Shown one piece after another: positions 34,200 to 46,273 of a DNA stretch of 64,000 nucleotides (positions are counted from its first letter, which is position 1; each line of letters begins with the position of its first letter). The notes under the pieces were generated by a model, which saw only the letters and a program-made list of their open reading frames with translations, did no database searches and was not told the DNA's origin. The stretch is from the NCBI GenBank assembly GCA_963678675.1, contig OY783193.1:15947746-16011745 (forward strand). The letters are read 5' to 3'. The position numbers and the translations under genes are program-made. The stretch is from Xiphydria camelus (lineage: Eukaryota > Arthropoda > Insecta > Hymenoptera > Xiphydriidae).

Positions 34200-36416
34200 A
34201 GAAACAATTGCGTTCTGGTGCGGATGAGGCTTAAAAGTCGCTGCGTCGATCGTGACGCTAGTTGGTTTCGCGAGAAGAATGTCAAAGCTTCGTGAAGCGT
34301 CGAATCGATTGATAACTAAGCGCCGTTTAATTATCGATTATTAATGGCTGCTTCGCACGGAGGGAGTCTCTTCTTCGGTAATGACACCGATCAACGACCT
34401 CGCGTACAGTCCCTGGTTTTAGTCTGCTCGTTCACAGGAAAATTTGTACTCCCCCCAATCGATGACTTTTTAGATGAGAGTACGGAAAGGAACTTTATGT
34501 AAAAGAGAAAGTATATCAGTTGCTAGGTATTATCGAAAATATACACCTGTAAATGAGTTTGGTGCACGATATCTCCACCATCGTTCCATCTACACTGAGA
34601 TAAATACTCGTAATTGCTAATGCCAAAAAAATATGTTCTTCAATCAGAAACGTGATATAATTCCAGGATCAAGCGATGATTTTTTCCGTACACAAACATG
34701 TTTAATAGGCTCGAATAATTGTTTTTCTTTCGCCCAGGAAAAATATCTCTTCCCAATGAAGGTATCCTTGAATCAAGAATATAGTCTTCGACCAGGAATT
34801 TGTATTCTTAAAAATTGTCTAGATCATAATATGTTCTTCATTCGTGAGTTTTCTTTTTGGACACTAGCAATTTTATTTCTCTCAATTTACGGCATGGTGG
34901 GGACGCAGAGTTACCTGTAGCTTTGAACAGAGGGGAATTAGCACTTTATCGAGAGTACAGTACAATGTACATTCTATTATATAGAAAGATTCAGAAACTA
35001 TGCAATCTAATATTCCATAAGAACATCTTTATGAGAAATTATCTTATAAATTTTATTGTGTGCTTCAGAGGTACTTACGTTAAAAATCACTCGTAAAAAA
35101 TTTCTAAAGAATTTTACCGATCTTAAATCCTCCTCCTTTTCGCATCTATTTGACTTCTTTCGCGCACTATACGAAAATCTAAATACAATGGTAACAGAAA
35201 CTCTCTCCAATGAATCGTTATACCCGCAAGCACCGACCTTGTGGGTGGTCAGACTCTATACATAGATATACGAATACACTCGTAATCATTAGTCAGAATT
35301 AATTTTCCTTTCCCCTTTGCCGGCTTGGTTTACAAAGAAAATAAAAAAAGGAATAACGAGGCGGAGACAAATATGGGTTACGAGAGGATATTCTTTATTA
35401 TTTTCTGCACCGCGCGAGAAGGTTCGAGGAGGAGCGCCCGCGCGGTGCAGAAAATAATAAAAAATAACATCGGATTACACGTGTTTAGGAGCTCCATATT
35501 ATAAGTGGCATTGTGCAGCGGTATTAATCTATAAGACTTTCGCGTGCCTCGTTGCTTGTCATGAAAGTTGCGTGGGAACCGGGCTACCCATTTCCTCATG
35601 TCAAAATCAACTGATTCTTTGTGTTAATATAAGATTCTTCGTGTAAATTTGAACACGTAAAATTTAGGATTAATACGAAGAGACGGTTAATTTTAATATG
35701 CAACGACAACAATAGGTGGATCGATTCCAACACAAAGTTTCCAACTATGCATAAAATGTATGTATATGTATATTTAATATACATATACGTGTAGGTATTG
35801 CATGCATGGGAAAACAAATGAATTTATAACGATTTGTGATAGATTTCGGGATAGGGTCAGTTTATAGTTACCATAACCTCAATTGTTGTACAAATTACAG
35901 CCTTGCTCGTAATAGTTTTTACAAGTATTATTACGACTTTTACTAAAATTGTAGTTATCGTAACGATAAATCAGCTTCGTCCCAAAATTTATCATAAACT
36001 GTTGTAATTGATTTATTTTCTGTAAGATTTATTTTCTTCCATACGAGAATGCACATCACGTCAAATCGGCTATTTCGATTCAGTAATTAATATTTCACAC
36101 TCATATACGACTATCAATCGTACTTTATCCCCTGACGCGCGTAGGTAGAAATCTAGCAGCGCACGATCGACCTTACATTCCAGTGTATCAATCGGCACAG
36201 AGTTTCCCGACCTCCGGGAGGACGTCGAGAGATAATAGTCCTCCCGGCTGGGGGGTCGGCGGTAAGACTCGATTGCAGCAGCAGGAGCGAGAGGAGAGTA
36301 GAGCATGGCAGAGAGTAGAAAAGAGGAAAGAATAACCGCGTGGCTGACATTAACGAAGGAAATGTCAAGATGAGTGAATGGCCTAGCCCTCCATTGAGGA
36401 CGCGCCCATGAATGAA
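34200..36416. other. No gene recognised; one GC-ended hairpin
   Basis: AT-rich with frames up to 95 codons and no motif. 35395-35416 and 35439-35460 are perfect 22-base inverted repeats (TTATTATTTTCTGCACCGCG and onward) around a 22-base loop. Confidence 0.5.
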
Positions 36417-36625
36417 TTATATTCCGTTATAAGGCGCTGCGTTGCAGGTGTAACCGGCTATGCGCGAGCCGCCACGTAGTCTGCGGTAGTTGATGTTTTT
36501 GGACGAAGAGCCAATGCGCGCGTGCAAATGCGACCGTTTATGGCACAAAACTGATGGCTCCGTCAGGTCTAGGCATGGCGCGCCTGAGCTTGATTTTTCG
36601 TGTCGCGCCGCGCGCAAGCTTGCCC
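36417..36625. repeat. Fragment related to the MITE at 43521-43965
   Basis: In inverted orientation it shares CATGCCTAGACCTGAC, CATCAGTTTTGTGCCA and CGGTCGCATTTGCACGC with 43700-43800. The MITE termini are not seen here. Confidence 0.65.
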
Positions 36626-36766
36626 GTGTGTAGATGATTCATGCCAAGCCTGTCAGTTTTAAATGTGTTTTCGAAGTACGTATACCGTATGTCCTACGTC
36701 GGCAAACCGCTCAGGTGCCGCTGGAGTTATTTAGCCCCTTCCTGCATCTTATACCATGTATGGCAC

Positions 36767-38591
36767 ATCAAGAGACACGGTAGTGTCTCGCGGCATGTTC
36801 ATTCAAGTCGTCAGAACGACGCCGCCAGCGCTGTCGCCGCGAGCATCCGTGTATCTTTACAGGAAAAATGTCTGCCCCCTTTACCCCTCAATTTTAACAT
36901 CGAATTTTCTCAATAAATATACGGTTATAACCAAAACTATGCTTAGTTACGCCACATAAATCGACTATTCTCTATCGATAGAGACCAGAGTAAATGTTGT
37001 AAGTTACATATTAACAGAGATTTTTCCTTAGCAACGCGAAGCCACGCCCCTCGCCACTCAAAAGTCGAGAATCCGATTTCTCGGGCGATATATATATGTC
37101 AAAATGTTACAAAAATTCCGCCTGTCTTCGGCGGTATTCGGCCATGGTCGGAAATGTGTACACAGATGCGGCCACACGCATACGCCATCAAAAATGTATG
37201 TGAGAGTGTGTGAGAGAATATATTCCTTGAATGTTTAGTTGTTTTTCAAAATTAATAAAATATTTCCATTCGCGAAACGATTTCCCGCGCATTTTTTCGA
37301 TCCTCGGACGCGCTTGTTAATAAAAAGTAAAAATTCAGTGTAATCGGAGTAGTGAATCTCAATAGTGGTGAATGTGACAGACGCTCTAACAGCTAGCTTT
37401 TATCAAATCGTTTGGATTTTTTTTTAATAATCAAGATAGTGCACGGAAGCAGTGTCATTTTTCTCTGGTTGCTGGTGCATGAAGAGCAGGAAAGGAGACA
37501 TCTGTATCTCGGAAGAAGTGGCATCAGATAAGTTACTTCCTAACCGACTGTCTTAACCTCATTTTCATCCCTTATACAGAACAAATATCTTTGTGGTTAT
37601 TCTATTTTTTGTTTTCAGCGCCATACGAGAACGGAACGGATTGATGGAAATTTGATTTTTCTTCGCAGTAAAAAATCAACCTAGGTAGAAAAGAATTCTC
37701 TAGAATTGCGGTACAATGCCACGGTATGAATATCAGGTTCTACCGACATGACATGCTTCGATAAGGTCTGTATCAACTTTAACGGTATATTAGGGGCACT
37801 GCACTAATCCTGTGGCACATTTTTCTATCTGGGAAAGCATATTATTATGGTAGTACAGCTGTACAGCGTTCCGATAATATATAATTGGAACTTTTGATAA
37901 TACGAAAGGGGGAATATATCGATAAAGAAAAGATAATAAAATAATTACTTCATTATTGTAATCCAATTCTATCGTATCTCCTACTTTTCTACCACGGCTT
38001 TCCCAGATAGAAAAATGTCCCACAGAATTAGTGCAGTGCCCTCAATATAATGCTAAAGTTGATACAGACCTTGTCGAAGCATGTCATGTCGGTAGAATTT
38101 GATATTCCTACCGTGGCATTGTACCGCAGAGTTCTAGAGATTTTTAATTCCGGCATATTAGAGGTAAAAAAAATGCATGTATACTGTCATTACGGGAAGA
38201 CGGTATATTATCGGAACGCTGTACAGCTGTACTACCATAATAATATGCTTTCCCAGATAGAAAAATGTGCCACAGGATTAGTGCAGTGCCCCCAATATAC
38301 CGCTAAAGTTGATACAGACCTTGTCGAAGCATGTCATGTCGGTAGAACCTGATATTCATACCGTGGCATTGTACCGCAATTCCAGAGAATTCTTTTCTAC
38401 CTAGGTTGATTTTTGACTGCGAAGAAAAATCAAATTTCCATCAATCCGTCTCGTTCTCGTATGGCGCTGAAAACAAAAAATTGAATAACCACAAAGATAT
38501 TTGTTCTGTATAAGGGATGAAAATGAGGTTAAGACAGTCAGTTAGGAAGTAACTTATCTGATGCCACTTCTTCCGAGATACAGATGTCTCC
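36767..38591 (+). repeat. Dispersed repeat, copy 2, with foldback right half
   Basis: 36767-37727 matches 11929-12890. The right part forms an inverted repeat: 37492-37745 (CATCTGTATCTCGGAAGAAG and onward) is inverted at 38340-38591. Between them lie the same modules as at 12870-13720 but in the order direct, inverted, inverted. Copy 1 lacks the right arm. Confidence 0.85.
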
Positions 38592-39551
38592 TGTAAATTC
38601 GAAAGCGGTATGTTTTATTTCTCCAAAATACTAAAGCAAAGTGAAAAATATAAGGGCACTCTAGTTTATAAATCCCTTTCAAAATATCACGAGAGTAAAT
38701 CAAAAGTAACGTGGTTATAATTAATTAGCTCGTATCGGTATAAAATGTGAGATTTTAATTTGGTGGTAATAAAAAGCAATTCTCCTACATGTAGGTACGT
38801 ATTCTCCTCATGAATAAATTCCAAAAAGTAATGAAATCCCCCCACAAAAACAGATTCTCTGTCAAAAAAGGCGGCATGTTCATTCAGTGCCAACAAAAAT
38901 TGATACGTAAAATACTCTCCAAAAAAGATTTGAAATCAATTAAGATCACCATGTTCAAGAGTTATATATCAAAAGTAAAAGGCATCATTTGAAAGGGAAA
39001 TTATTGTAAATCAAGTGACTACATAATTCGACTAAAAAAATTTATAAAAAAATTTATAAAAAAATTTTAAAAAAGAACTTGCCGCGTTTTTTCCCTTCAA
39101 AATAAAAAATTCAGACAGAATTATACTCGATGTTTATGCACTTATGATTTTAAATAAATTCATACACTTATATGATACCACCAGTATACCGAATGTCGTA
39201 CGAGAAACCGATCAGGCTGGGGCCTTCTGAATTTCTCTGAATTTGATTTCGGCAGTGCAATTTATGAATCACTCTAACACCGTCCAAGCACTACCAATTA
39301 TTCGGTATAGTGGACAAAATATGAAAACTTAAACGCGGCAAGTTCTTTTTTATTAAAATTTTTTTATAAATTTTTTTAGTCGAATTTTGTAGTCACTTGA
39401 TTTACAATAATTTCCCTTTCAAATGATGCCTTTTACTTTTTATATATAACTCTTGAACATGGCGATCTTAATTGATTTCAAATCTTTTTTGGAGAGTATT
39501 TTACGTATCAATTTTTGTTGGCACTGAATGAACATGCCGCCTTTTTTTACA
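38592..39551 (+). repeat. Dispersed foldback repeat, copy 2 (pairs with 16389-17347)
   Basis: It abuts the preceding repeat with no spacer (junction CTCCTG/TAAATTCGAAAGCGG at about 38591). Its arms are at 38866-39070 and 39345-39551, with the same GGCGGCATGTTCATTCAGTG stem. Confidence 0.85.
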
Positions 39552-40819
39552 GTACATAGTTACCTAACTGTGATGTGGCTGTGTATCTTTTATAAATCGT
39601 TGTAAATCTTCTCGACTGCAATATATATAAAAAAGTTATATGTATTAGTAGCCAATTGTACGTACTTTATTGTTCCCTTGTATGGTGTACCATATATGGC
39701 ATAAATAATTTCTTTTAAAATAAATGTTTATTTTTTCATAAATATTTTTTAAATTATTTTTCCGATGAATAATAGGGGCGCTAAGCTGTCATATATATAT
39801 TTTTTCATGGAATTTACAAAAATCATGCAGGAAGGGGTTAAGGTACGTACAAACCGGCCAGCAAAGTGTTGGTAACATGTTAGCAACATATATGTTGGAC
39901 ATATCAACTCATATGTTGGTAACATGTTGGCAACAGGTTGACAACAGGTGGAACATGTTGGCAACATATATGTTGGACACATCAACTCGTATCTTTTTTC
40001 ACAAAAAGATTCATCAAAATTTCAATTTTTGAGATAGAGTAAAGAACTTCCTGCGTTTCACTCTCAAAATAATATACTTTTAAGAAAAAAAACAGTATTA
40101 CGAGTTTTGAAAAAAATATATTTATTTTACAGTTTGATTAATTTTCATGAAACTCGTACAGTCAAATAGGTCGGTTTTGAACGTGTAAAATAAAGTGAAA
40201 AAAAACTTTTTATGAGAAAAATGTATATTTTATTACCATGGGGTCCACTGGACCCCGTGTGATCACTACGAATTAATAAATTATTAATAAATTGTCTGTC
40301 GCATATTCGCCCAAATGCTCTTCGCATTTGGGCCGTAGACCGGTGTGAGGGAGAAATTCGACACTCCCCTCGGGCCCTTTGAGCCATAAATTAGATCCGG
40401 GAAAGTTCCTCATTGCCACGGGGTCGAAGAGCGACCAGTACATTCGAAAACCCCCGAGCGACGGGAACAGCTCGCAAATAAAGTTAATGCATTGTTTTCC
40501 CTTACAAATTGATGTAATTTTATTCATCCTAAACCCACCACGCAAGATTAATTTGGTGCGTAGTCCGTCGCTCGAAGACGGAACATTGTTTATTGCATAT
40601 TATTATAGGTATTGCGGGGAACGGCTTATTTCGATCCGTCCGTTAATTAACCATTTCCGGAAAAGGTGTGCGATGGAACACAGACTCTAGTCTTCATGAC
40701 CGTCCCGTCGCGTCGTTTGACGGAAAGGATCGGAAGCGATGAACCCCGTCTGCGACGGTCCCTGCCACATGTTGTCGCTGCTGGGCCGTGTCTTGCCGGA
40801 CAAGTGGGCGGTAGTACAT
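39552..40819. other. No gene recognised; AACATGTTGGCAAC direct repeat
   Basis: 39872-39917 and 39951-39993 are direct copies of a 43-base unit (AACATGTTGGCAACATATAT, then GTTGGACA). Open frames at 40145-40690 lie on both strands without motif. Confidence 0.5.
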
Positions 40820-41238
40820 TTAGGGCCGGTTTTACCAACACGGTATAAACGCCGTATAGCGCTATACTGAGAATAACCAGTACGCAAGCGTTTTACCACG
40901 ATGGTATAAGTCTGGAATAGGATAAACTTTGGAATAAATGCAGGGATAGCTTATCCGGCAGTTTCAGCGCTGGATGAGCTAGCTATCCTCGGTATAACCT
41001 AACTTTTTGTTTGCGTCTTTATTATTCCGTGACAGAATCACAACCGTGACAGAATCATAATAATTGTTATTAGTTATGAAATAGAGTTGATTGATGTGCC
41101 AGTTTTTAAATCATCATCTGATGATGAAATTGACGTCTTACAAAGAATGAGAAATCCTAGGAAAATACGTGCCCGGTAAGTAAATAAAGGATACCTATAC
41201 CTACTAATTTATAACCAATATCTAATACAAAACTATTC

Positions 41239-41480
41239 CAGAGTTGACTATTTCGAAGAATACAATGGTTATAGAATTCTTCACTTGATTTCGTTTGGTA
41301 AAACAAACCTGTCAGAGATTATTGGGAGAAATACGACATCGCATTGCTTCGAGGTCTCAAAGAAATGCAGCAATTCAGCCAGCAACGAAAGTATTGCCAA
41401 CTTTCAGATTTCTTGCTTCAGGAGCAATGCTAATTACTGTAGGTAATCGTGTTTATCATAATGTAAAAACTTTTAATTAG
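41239..41480 (+). pseudogene. Harbinger transposase N-terminal exon, decayed
   Basis: FRLVKQTCQRLLGEI followed by RHRIASRSQRNAAIQP and FRFLASGAMLITVGN matches the N-terminal region that precedes the DDE core in PIF/Harbinger nucleases. A TGA stands where an Arg is expected just before FRL, and the upstream YFEEYN piece is in another frame. Both defects are shared with copy 1, so the copies spread after the gene was already dead. Confidence 0.85.
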
Positions 41481-41490
41481 TTATTATTAT

Positions 41491-41933
41491 ATGCCGCCAC
41501 CTCTGCAACCTCAGACGACTCCTAACATCGCGAGGCGAGCTAGTTTACAGGACTACAAGTTCATCGATCGGCATAAACCGCCACTGATCTCCCAAAAATC
41601 AATGGGCGACATACTGAAACACATCGACAAAGTCAAATTGAAACTCGTCACGAGGTACGATTAAACAATTTTATCGCGGTAAACTTTTAATTCGCCAGGA
41701 ACAAAGAGGAGTTTCGCATTGTCAGAATGTCGTGGCTGCGAAGGATTGATTTTGTTCACAGTGGGCTTTTAAACGTGTTTTTCAGATCGCCGGGTGGGAG
41801 ACCTTTGCGAGCCAAACGAGAAAATAGCTCTTGCAACGACCTTCAAGAGATCTTACGGAAACGATATATCGCAATGCAATCGCCGGACAGTAGAAATTCC
41901 ACCGCGACGTTAACGTTCGATAATTCGTTCTAG
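41491..41933 (+). CDS. Captured host-gene fragment, MTFR-like C terminus (copy 2)
   Basis: Exon 41491-41654 ends at AG/GTACGA, exon 41786-41933 starts after GTTTTTCAG, and the join is in phase 2. The product is 103 residues: MPPPLQP, a short linker, MGDILKHIDKVKLKLVTR, then SPGGRPLRAK and a C-terminal LQEILRKRYIA stretch. The order of a proline-rich segment, a KVKL helix, RSPGGRP and a helical tail fits the second half of mitochondrial fission regulator proteins as I remember them. Compared with copy 1 there are about six amino-acid changes and no frameshift. The start at 41491 is only the first ATG in frame; the real host exon may begin further upstream at an AG near 41480. If transcribed from within the transposon it could act as antisense or decoy RNA, but that is speculation. 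Confidence 0.7.
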
Positions 41934-43520
41934 ATTAAGAACTCGATGATGCTCAAGTTCTCTAGGTCGCAGCATTTTCGCGTCGGACGGTGCTCCGAGG
42001 AACGGCTATTGTAGCCTTCCTTTCCACGCGTGAGATTGAATCATGATTATAATTTTATCTGAGTTAGAGCTCTGAAGAATCAAAATTAATAGATCTCTCT
42101 TCTTTTTTTATAAATGAGTCTTTTCCTGCTAGGTAATTTCGCGCGACACATTTTATAGTTCTTTTTTAATAGGAGGATAGAGGCTCATAGAAACGTCGGG
42201 AAAATTTTGTTTTCTCTCTTCGCTCTTTTACTCAGAAAATGCAAATTTAAATTTAAAATTTACGCACGCGGGTCTCTAATCGCGAGAATCTCAACCGTAT
42301 CCAATAATATCAACCAAAGAAGTTATCTACCATTGCATTGTCTTCTATAAGTAACATTTAAATTTATCTAGGTAGACATTATACCTTTCTTCTCAATTTG
42401 CGTGATTGCAGAGTTTTCAGGAGCAGAAGTGACATCCGTCGTACGATGTAGAATATAAAAAAATGTTAGATTTGCATTGATACACTTTTGTAAGATACCT
42501 CGGCACTAGACATCAAGTCGTACAACGTCTTTGTATACTTTTTAGATAGGGTCGCGTATACTTAAAAAAAGCGATAACATTGTACCGCTCTATGTAATCT
42601 CCGAGTAATGTCACCGCGTGATAAATCTTAAGTTGTAGCGATTTAAAAGTTTATAGATTTTAGAATATATTTTGTCCGATACGAGATTTTGATCAAATGT
42701 TGCAATTTTACGTTGTAATTACTATTATTGACGACCCTCGTAGTTCTTTTTGAGACTGAACACATTCTCGTTGGTGAGATATCGAATGTTTGGGCGTGTT
42801 TTGTACCTGATGCTTTTATCGACGACTCGAAAATAAAAGTTATTGTTACGAAAATATAAATATATTGTTATAGATATCTTTTATTTACCGGGCACGTATT
42901 TTCTTCGGATTTCTGATTCCTGGTAATACGTCAATGTCATCATCAGATGATGATTAAAAAACTGGTACATCAATCAACTCTATTTCAAAATTAATAACAA
43001 TTTACCACAACGATCAGGTTATGATTATGTCATGAAAGAATAAAGACGTCAAACAAAAAGTTAGGTTATACTGAGAATAACAACTCCGAATTTCATTTAT
43101 CGCGCCGGAACAGCTGTCAAAACGACGAAATGTTATGCGCAGTACGTACTTCTTACTACCAACCTAAAAATAATTTTGGATGGCCAACGCTTATACCTGG
43201 AATAGTTATCCCAGGCAAACTTGGAGCTGGTAAAACGCCTGCGCTTTATACCAGGTATAAGGAGAAGAGAGAGAGAGAGTATAAATTTATCCCCTCGGTA
43301 TACTTATTCTAGGTATAACTTGGCTTTGGTAAAACCGGCCCTTATTTGTATATACTAGCTTTGCTCCCCAACCCCCGGGGGGTAAGTACCTGGCTCCGCG
43401 CATCGGGTCCCAAGGTCGCCGGGGTTTTTGGCGACACGGTTTTGTCCACGCATTTATTAAAAAACTATTTTATGTAATTATAAAATAAAAAAGGAGAAGG
43501 AAAGGTTTTGATCCAGTCAG

Positions 43521-43965
43521 TATTTTGACGGGCGATGACGCGATTAACCACTTTCGTGCGTGGTTCTGAAAATTTACCGTCGCCGCGGCGACGATCCTGT
43601 CAAGAAATTTGCGCAGCGGCGGCGACGGCGATTAAGTATAAATCACTTTGTTGAATTACACTCATAACCCCACACTCACTGTAGAAACTGGTAAGGTTGC
43701 GCGCGGCGCGACACGCAAAATCAAACTCAGCCAGATCTCGTCGCGCCATGCCTAGACCTGACAGAGCCATCAGTTTTGTGCCACAAACGGTCGCATTTGC
43801 ACGCACGCATTGGATCTTCGTGCAAATGTGACAGTTTTGCCTCACCGTGTATGGGCATTCCAGTGTGCCCAAATTTTCATTTCACATTTGCTCGCGTGCA
43901 AGCACGCTTCAGTTTTGCCTCACCGTGTATGGGCCGGCTAATCGCGTCATCGCCCGTCAAAAAAT
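43521..43965. mobile_element. MITE with TTTTGACGGGCGATGACGCG ends
   Basis: Inverted termini (TTTTGACGGGCGATGACGCG, then ATTA) at 43523 and 43965. The interior has the direct repeat CAGTTTTGCCTCACCGTGTA at 43832 and 43910. A relative lies at 36417-36625. Confidence 0.75.
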
Positions 43966-44091
43966 TGTTATAAGGCAGTAAAAAATTGTATTTTGATCAC
44001 AAAGTGGAGACACTACAAAGATTCCTTACCTGCGGCGTTGGGATGCAAATGTTGTATTCTTAACTTCTCAACCATTGAAGATAAACTATTT

Positions 44092-44545
44092 GGTATAAAA
44101 TCCTCCTGCGTAAAAAAAATATTGCTAAAGTATGGCGGAAGTCTGAGAGAAGTTGAACCAAAAAAGTATGGCTACGGATCGTATCCCAGACTTTTAGTCG
44201 GTAAACGATGCGCTTTTCAATCAGAGTTCAGTTGGTTTTACGAGGTTATGCTGTAATCGATGTCTATTTTTGTTAGTTGATATTATTTCAATTTATTATT
44301 TTATTAAACCCTAAATTTATTACTAATGAATTATATCCTAATACCGAATAAGTCATTATAGTTTTATAATGAAGAACCCATACAACAAAATTGAATAAAA
44401 AAGGTACAGGTAAGTCGAGTAAATTTTAGGTTTCAGCCGATACGAAAAAATTGTCTGGCGTAAAATCTGGAATACGATCCGTAGCGAGACTTTTCTCAGA
44501 CTTCCGCCATACTTTAGCCATACTTTTTTTACGCGGGTTGATATA
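44092..44545. repeat. Inverted repeat, arms about 90 bases
   Basis: CTAAAGTATGGCGGAAGTCT and TACGGATCGTATCCCAGA on the left are inverted at 44457-44545. Probably a degenerate MITE. Confidence 0.7.
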
Positions 44546-46156
44546 GTGCTGCCAGGAGTTTCTTGCCTCTCAATTTTCAATTTTTCATCAATTTCTCTCG
44601 TCTAGTTATAAATATTTTACGAATAACTGACTGGAGGAAAAAAACGTTTTTAAGTAGGTCCAGTGAGTTACTTGATTTAACCCTTAATGTAGTATTAAAT
44701 AATTTCACACACTTTGGTTCTCACACATTAATATTATAATATTTGTAGTATTGGTGATATTTTTTTATGTAATTTTGATCGAAACAGTACTAATATAAGA
44801 TTTTAGGATTATTATTTAAGAATAACTCATGAATAATTAAAGACGCGGTGATGCCTCTAAGCCTGCTCTGAGCAGAATGAATGCCCTGGTTCGTCATCCA
44901 GAGCTCAACGGTTCCTGCCTTATTTAAAGACTAAAGTCTCTGGGTTTTATCAGCTGTTCAGTATGGAATAAGCTAACCCTCTTCGATGGAGCCTTTTCTC
45001 CACTATTGCCGCTTATGATTCCCCGAAATTTGTCACATTAATTGCCATAGTCTACCGTCCCAGTTAAGGGCCAACTAAATTGTGTGTGCGTGAATGCGTG
45101 CGCGCGCGCGCGCGCGTGTGTGTATGGCCGCTGTACCCTGCTTTCCCTTGCCGGTAATTTCACTAACCGCGCAGCATTCTTAGCATGCGACTGTATCCCC
45201 CGAGAACAACGTGGCTTCGGAAATAATCACCTTGTATGCTATACATATATGTACGTACTTTCGTGGCATCCGGTCGTCTTTGCGAAATTCTAAACCAAGT
45301 CGATCGATGCGTTCGAGCGCACAACGAACATTAAACCCAGCCAAAGCCGGTAGGAAATTGTCGTGCGATGGGACTAGAGGAGCAGGAGAGAAAACCAACG
45401 CGCTCGTTCTGCGCGACACGTCGCGCGAACCGCTGCACGTGCGTGGAACGTGCGTTTGCCGTGTCTAGAAATACGATGAACTCTCCTCGCTTTACCGCGC
45501 CCCGCGCGTCACTTCTCCCCTCGCTGCTAATCAACCAATCACGATCGACCGTCTCTCCGTTAATTAACGTCCGAACTGATCCAGGCTCGTTTATAAATAA
45601 CGTAGATGAACGTTCCGATGCCGCGGTTCGCGCAACGTAACCGACTGTTTATTTTATTAAATTCTTATACGCCTATTCTCGGCTTACTTTTGAACCCCGC
45701 TCATAATTAATATCGTTTTATGACGGCCGAGCGGTAAACACTCCGCGACCATGTGTACGTTGCGTGTAGTATGCGAGGCATGGGTGACGTTGGGTCAGCG
45801 GGGGGTCTCTCTCCTGGTCGAGCCTAATCGCATGTACAGGGTGGGCTGTTTCGAGTGAAACCACTGAGATATCACTGACTGATTTTTCGAGAAAGTCGGA
45901 TTTATTGTTAAATCGAACTTAAACGACTGTAACGATGATAAGTAGCTTATTATTTGAGTCGAGATACTGTATGTACGAGTTAAATCTAAAAATCAAGTTA
46001 TACGAGTAACTACATCTATTCTGCTAAATTATAGACCAATCCTTCCACAAATCAAAATCGTTCTGTTTATTCGCAAATTGTATTTAAAAATATTCATATT
46101 CGTACAAGTTACACAACTTTGCTCATTCTGCTGGTCTGAAATAGAAAAACTAGTTT
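44546..46156. other. No gene recognised; CpG-rich 45.1-45.8 kb
   Basis: (CG)n/(GT)n run at 45098-45123. 45180-45760 has overlapping frames on both strands (up to 90 codons) and looks unique rather than repetitive. A promoter or untranslated exon of a gene outside the window is possible but not shown. Confidence 0.45.
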
Positions 46157-46273
46157 TCCATTAATTATGTCATATTTGCTATCGTGTAACCAACCTTTCT
46201 ATTTATTTTCTTCAAGTTAATGAAGCTAAATTATAAAAAGCTTTGTCACACGATAGCAAACATGATATAATTT
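46157..46273. repeat. Inverted repeat
   Basis: TTTGCTATCGTGTAACCAAC at 46168 is inverted at 46245-46265. The arms also share AAATTATATCAT-like ends. Confidence 0.65.

Larger units (their letters stand above)
40823..43341 (+). mobile_element. PIF/Harbinger element, copy 2, carrying host exons
   Basis: 2519 bases with ends GGGCCGGTTTTACCA and TTA on both sides (40820-40822 and 43342-43344). Subterminal arms (about 41085-41185 and 42865-42990) are inverted copies and include CATCATCTGATGATGA and AAAATACGTGCCCGGTAA. Between them are a degenerate transposase exon (41239-41480) and a two-exon MTFR-like fragment (41491-41933), then about 900 bases that may be its 3' untranslated region. There is no catalytic DDE domain, so it depends on transposase from elsewhere. 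Confidence 0.92.

Noticed and set aside
37790..38352. Frames beginning MLKLIQTLSKHVMSVEFD and its relatives in both copies of the shuffled repeat
   Set aside because: They occur in both orientations of a palindromic module and have no domain; explained by the repeat.
39872..39993. CRISPR-like repeat and spacer pattern
   Set aside because: Only two units with no regular spacers; a simple direct repeat in a eukaryotic sequence.
43343..43500. Start of another retroelement near CCCCGGGGGGTAAGTACC
   Set aside because: No coding or terminal motif could be linked to it.
45180..45640. Host first exon in the CpG-rich 45-kb region
   Set aside because: Overlapping frames on both strands, no motif and no defensible splice or promoter pattern.
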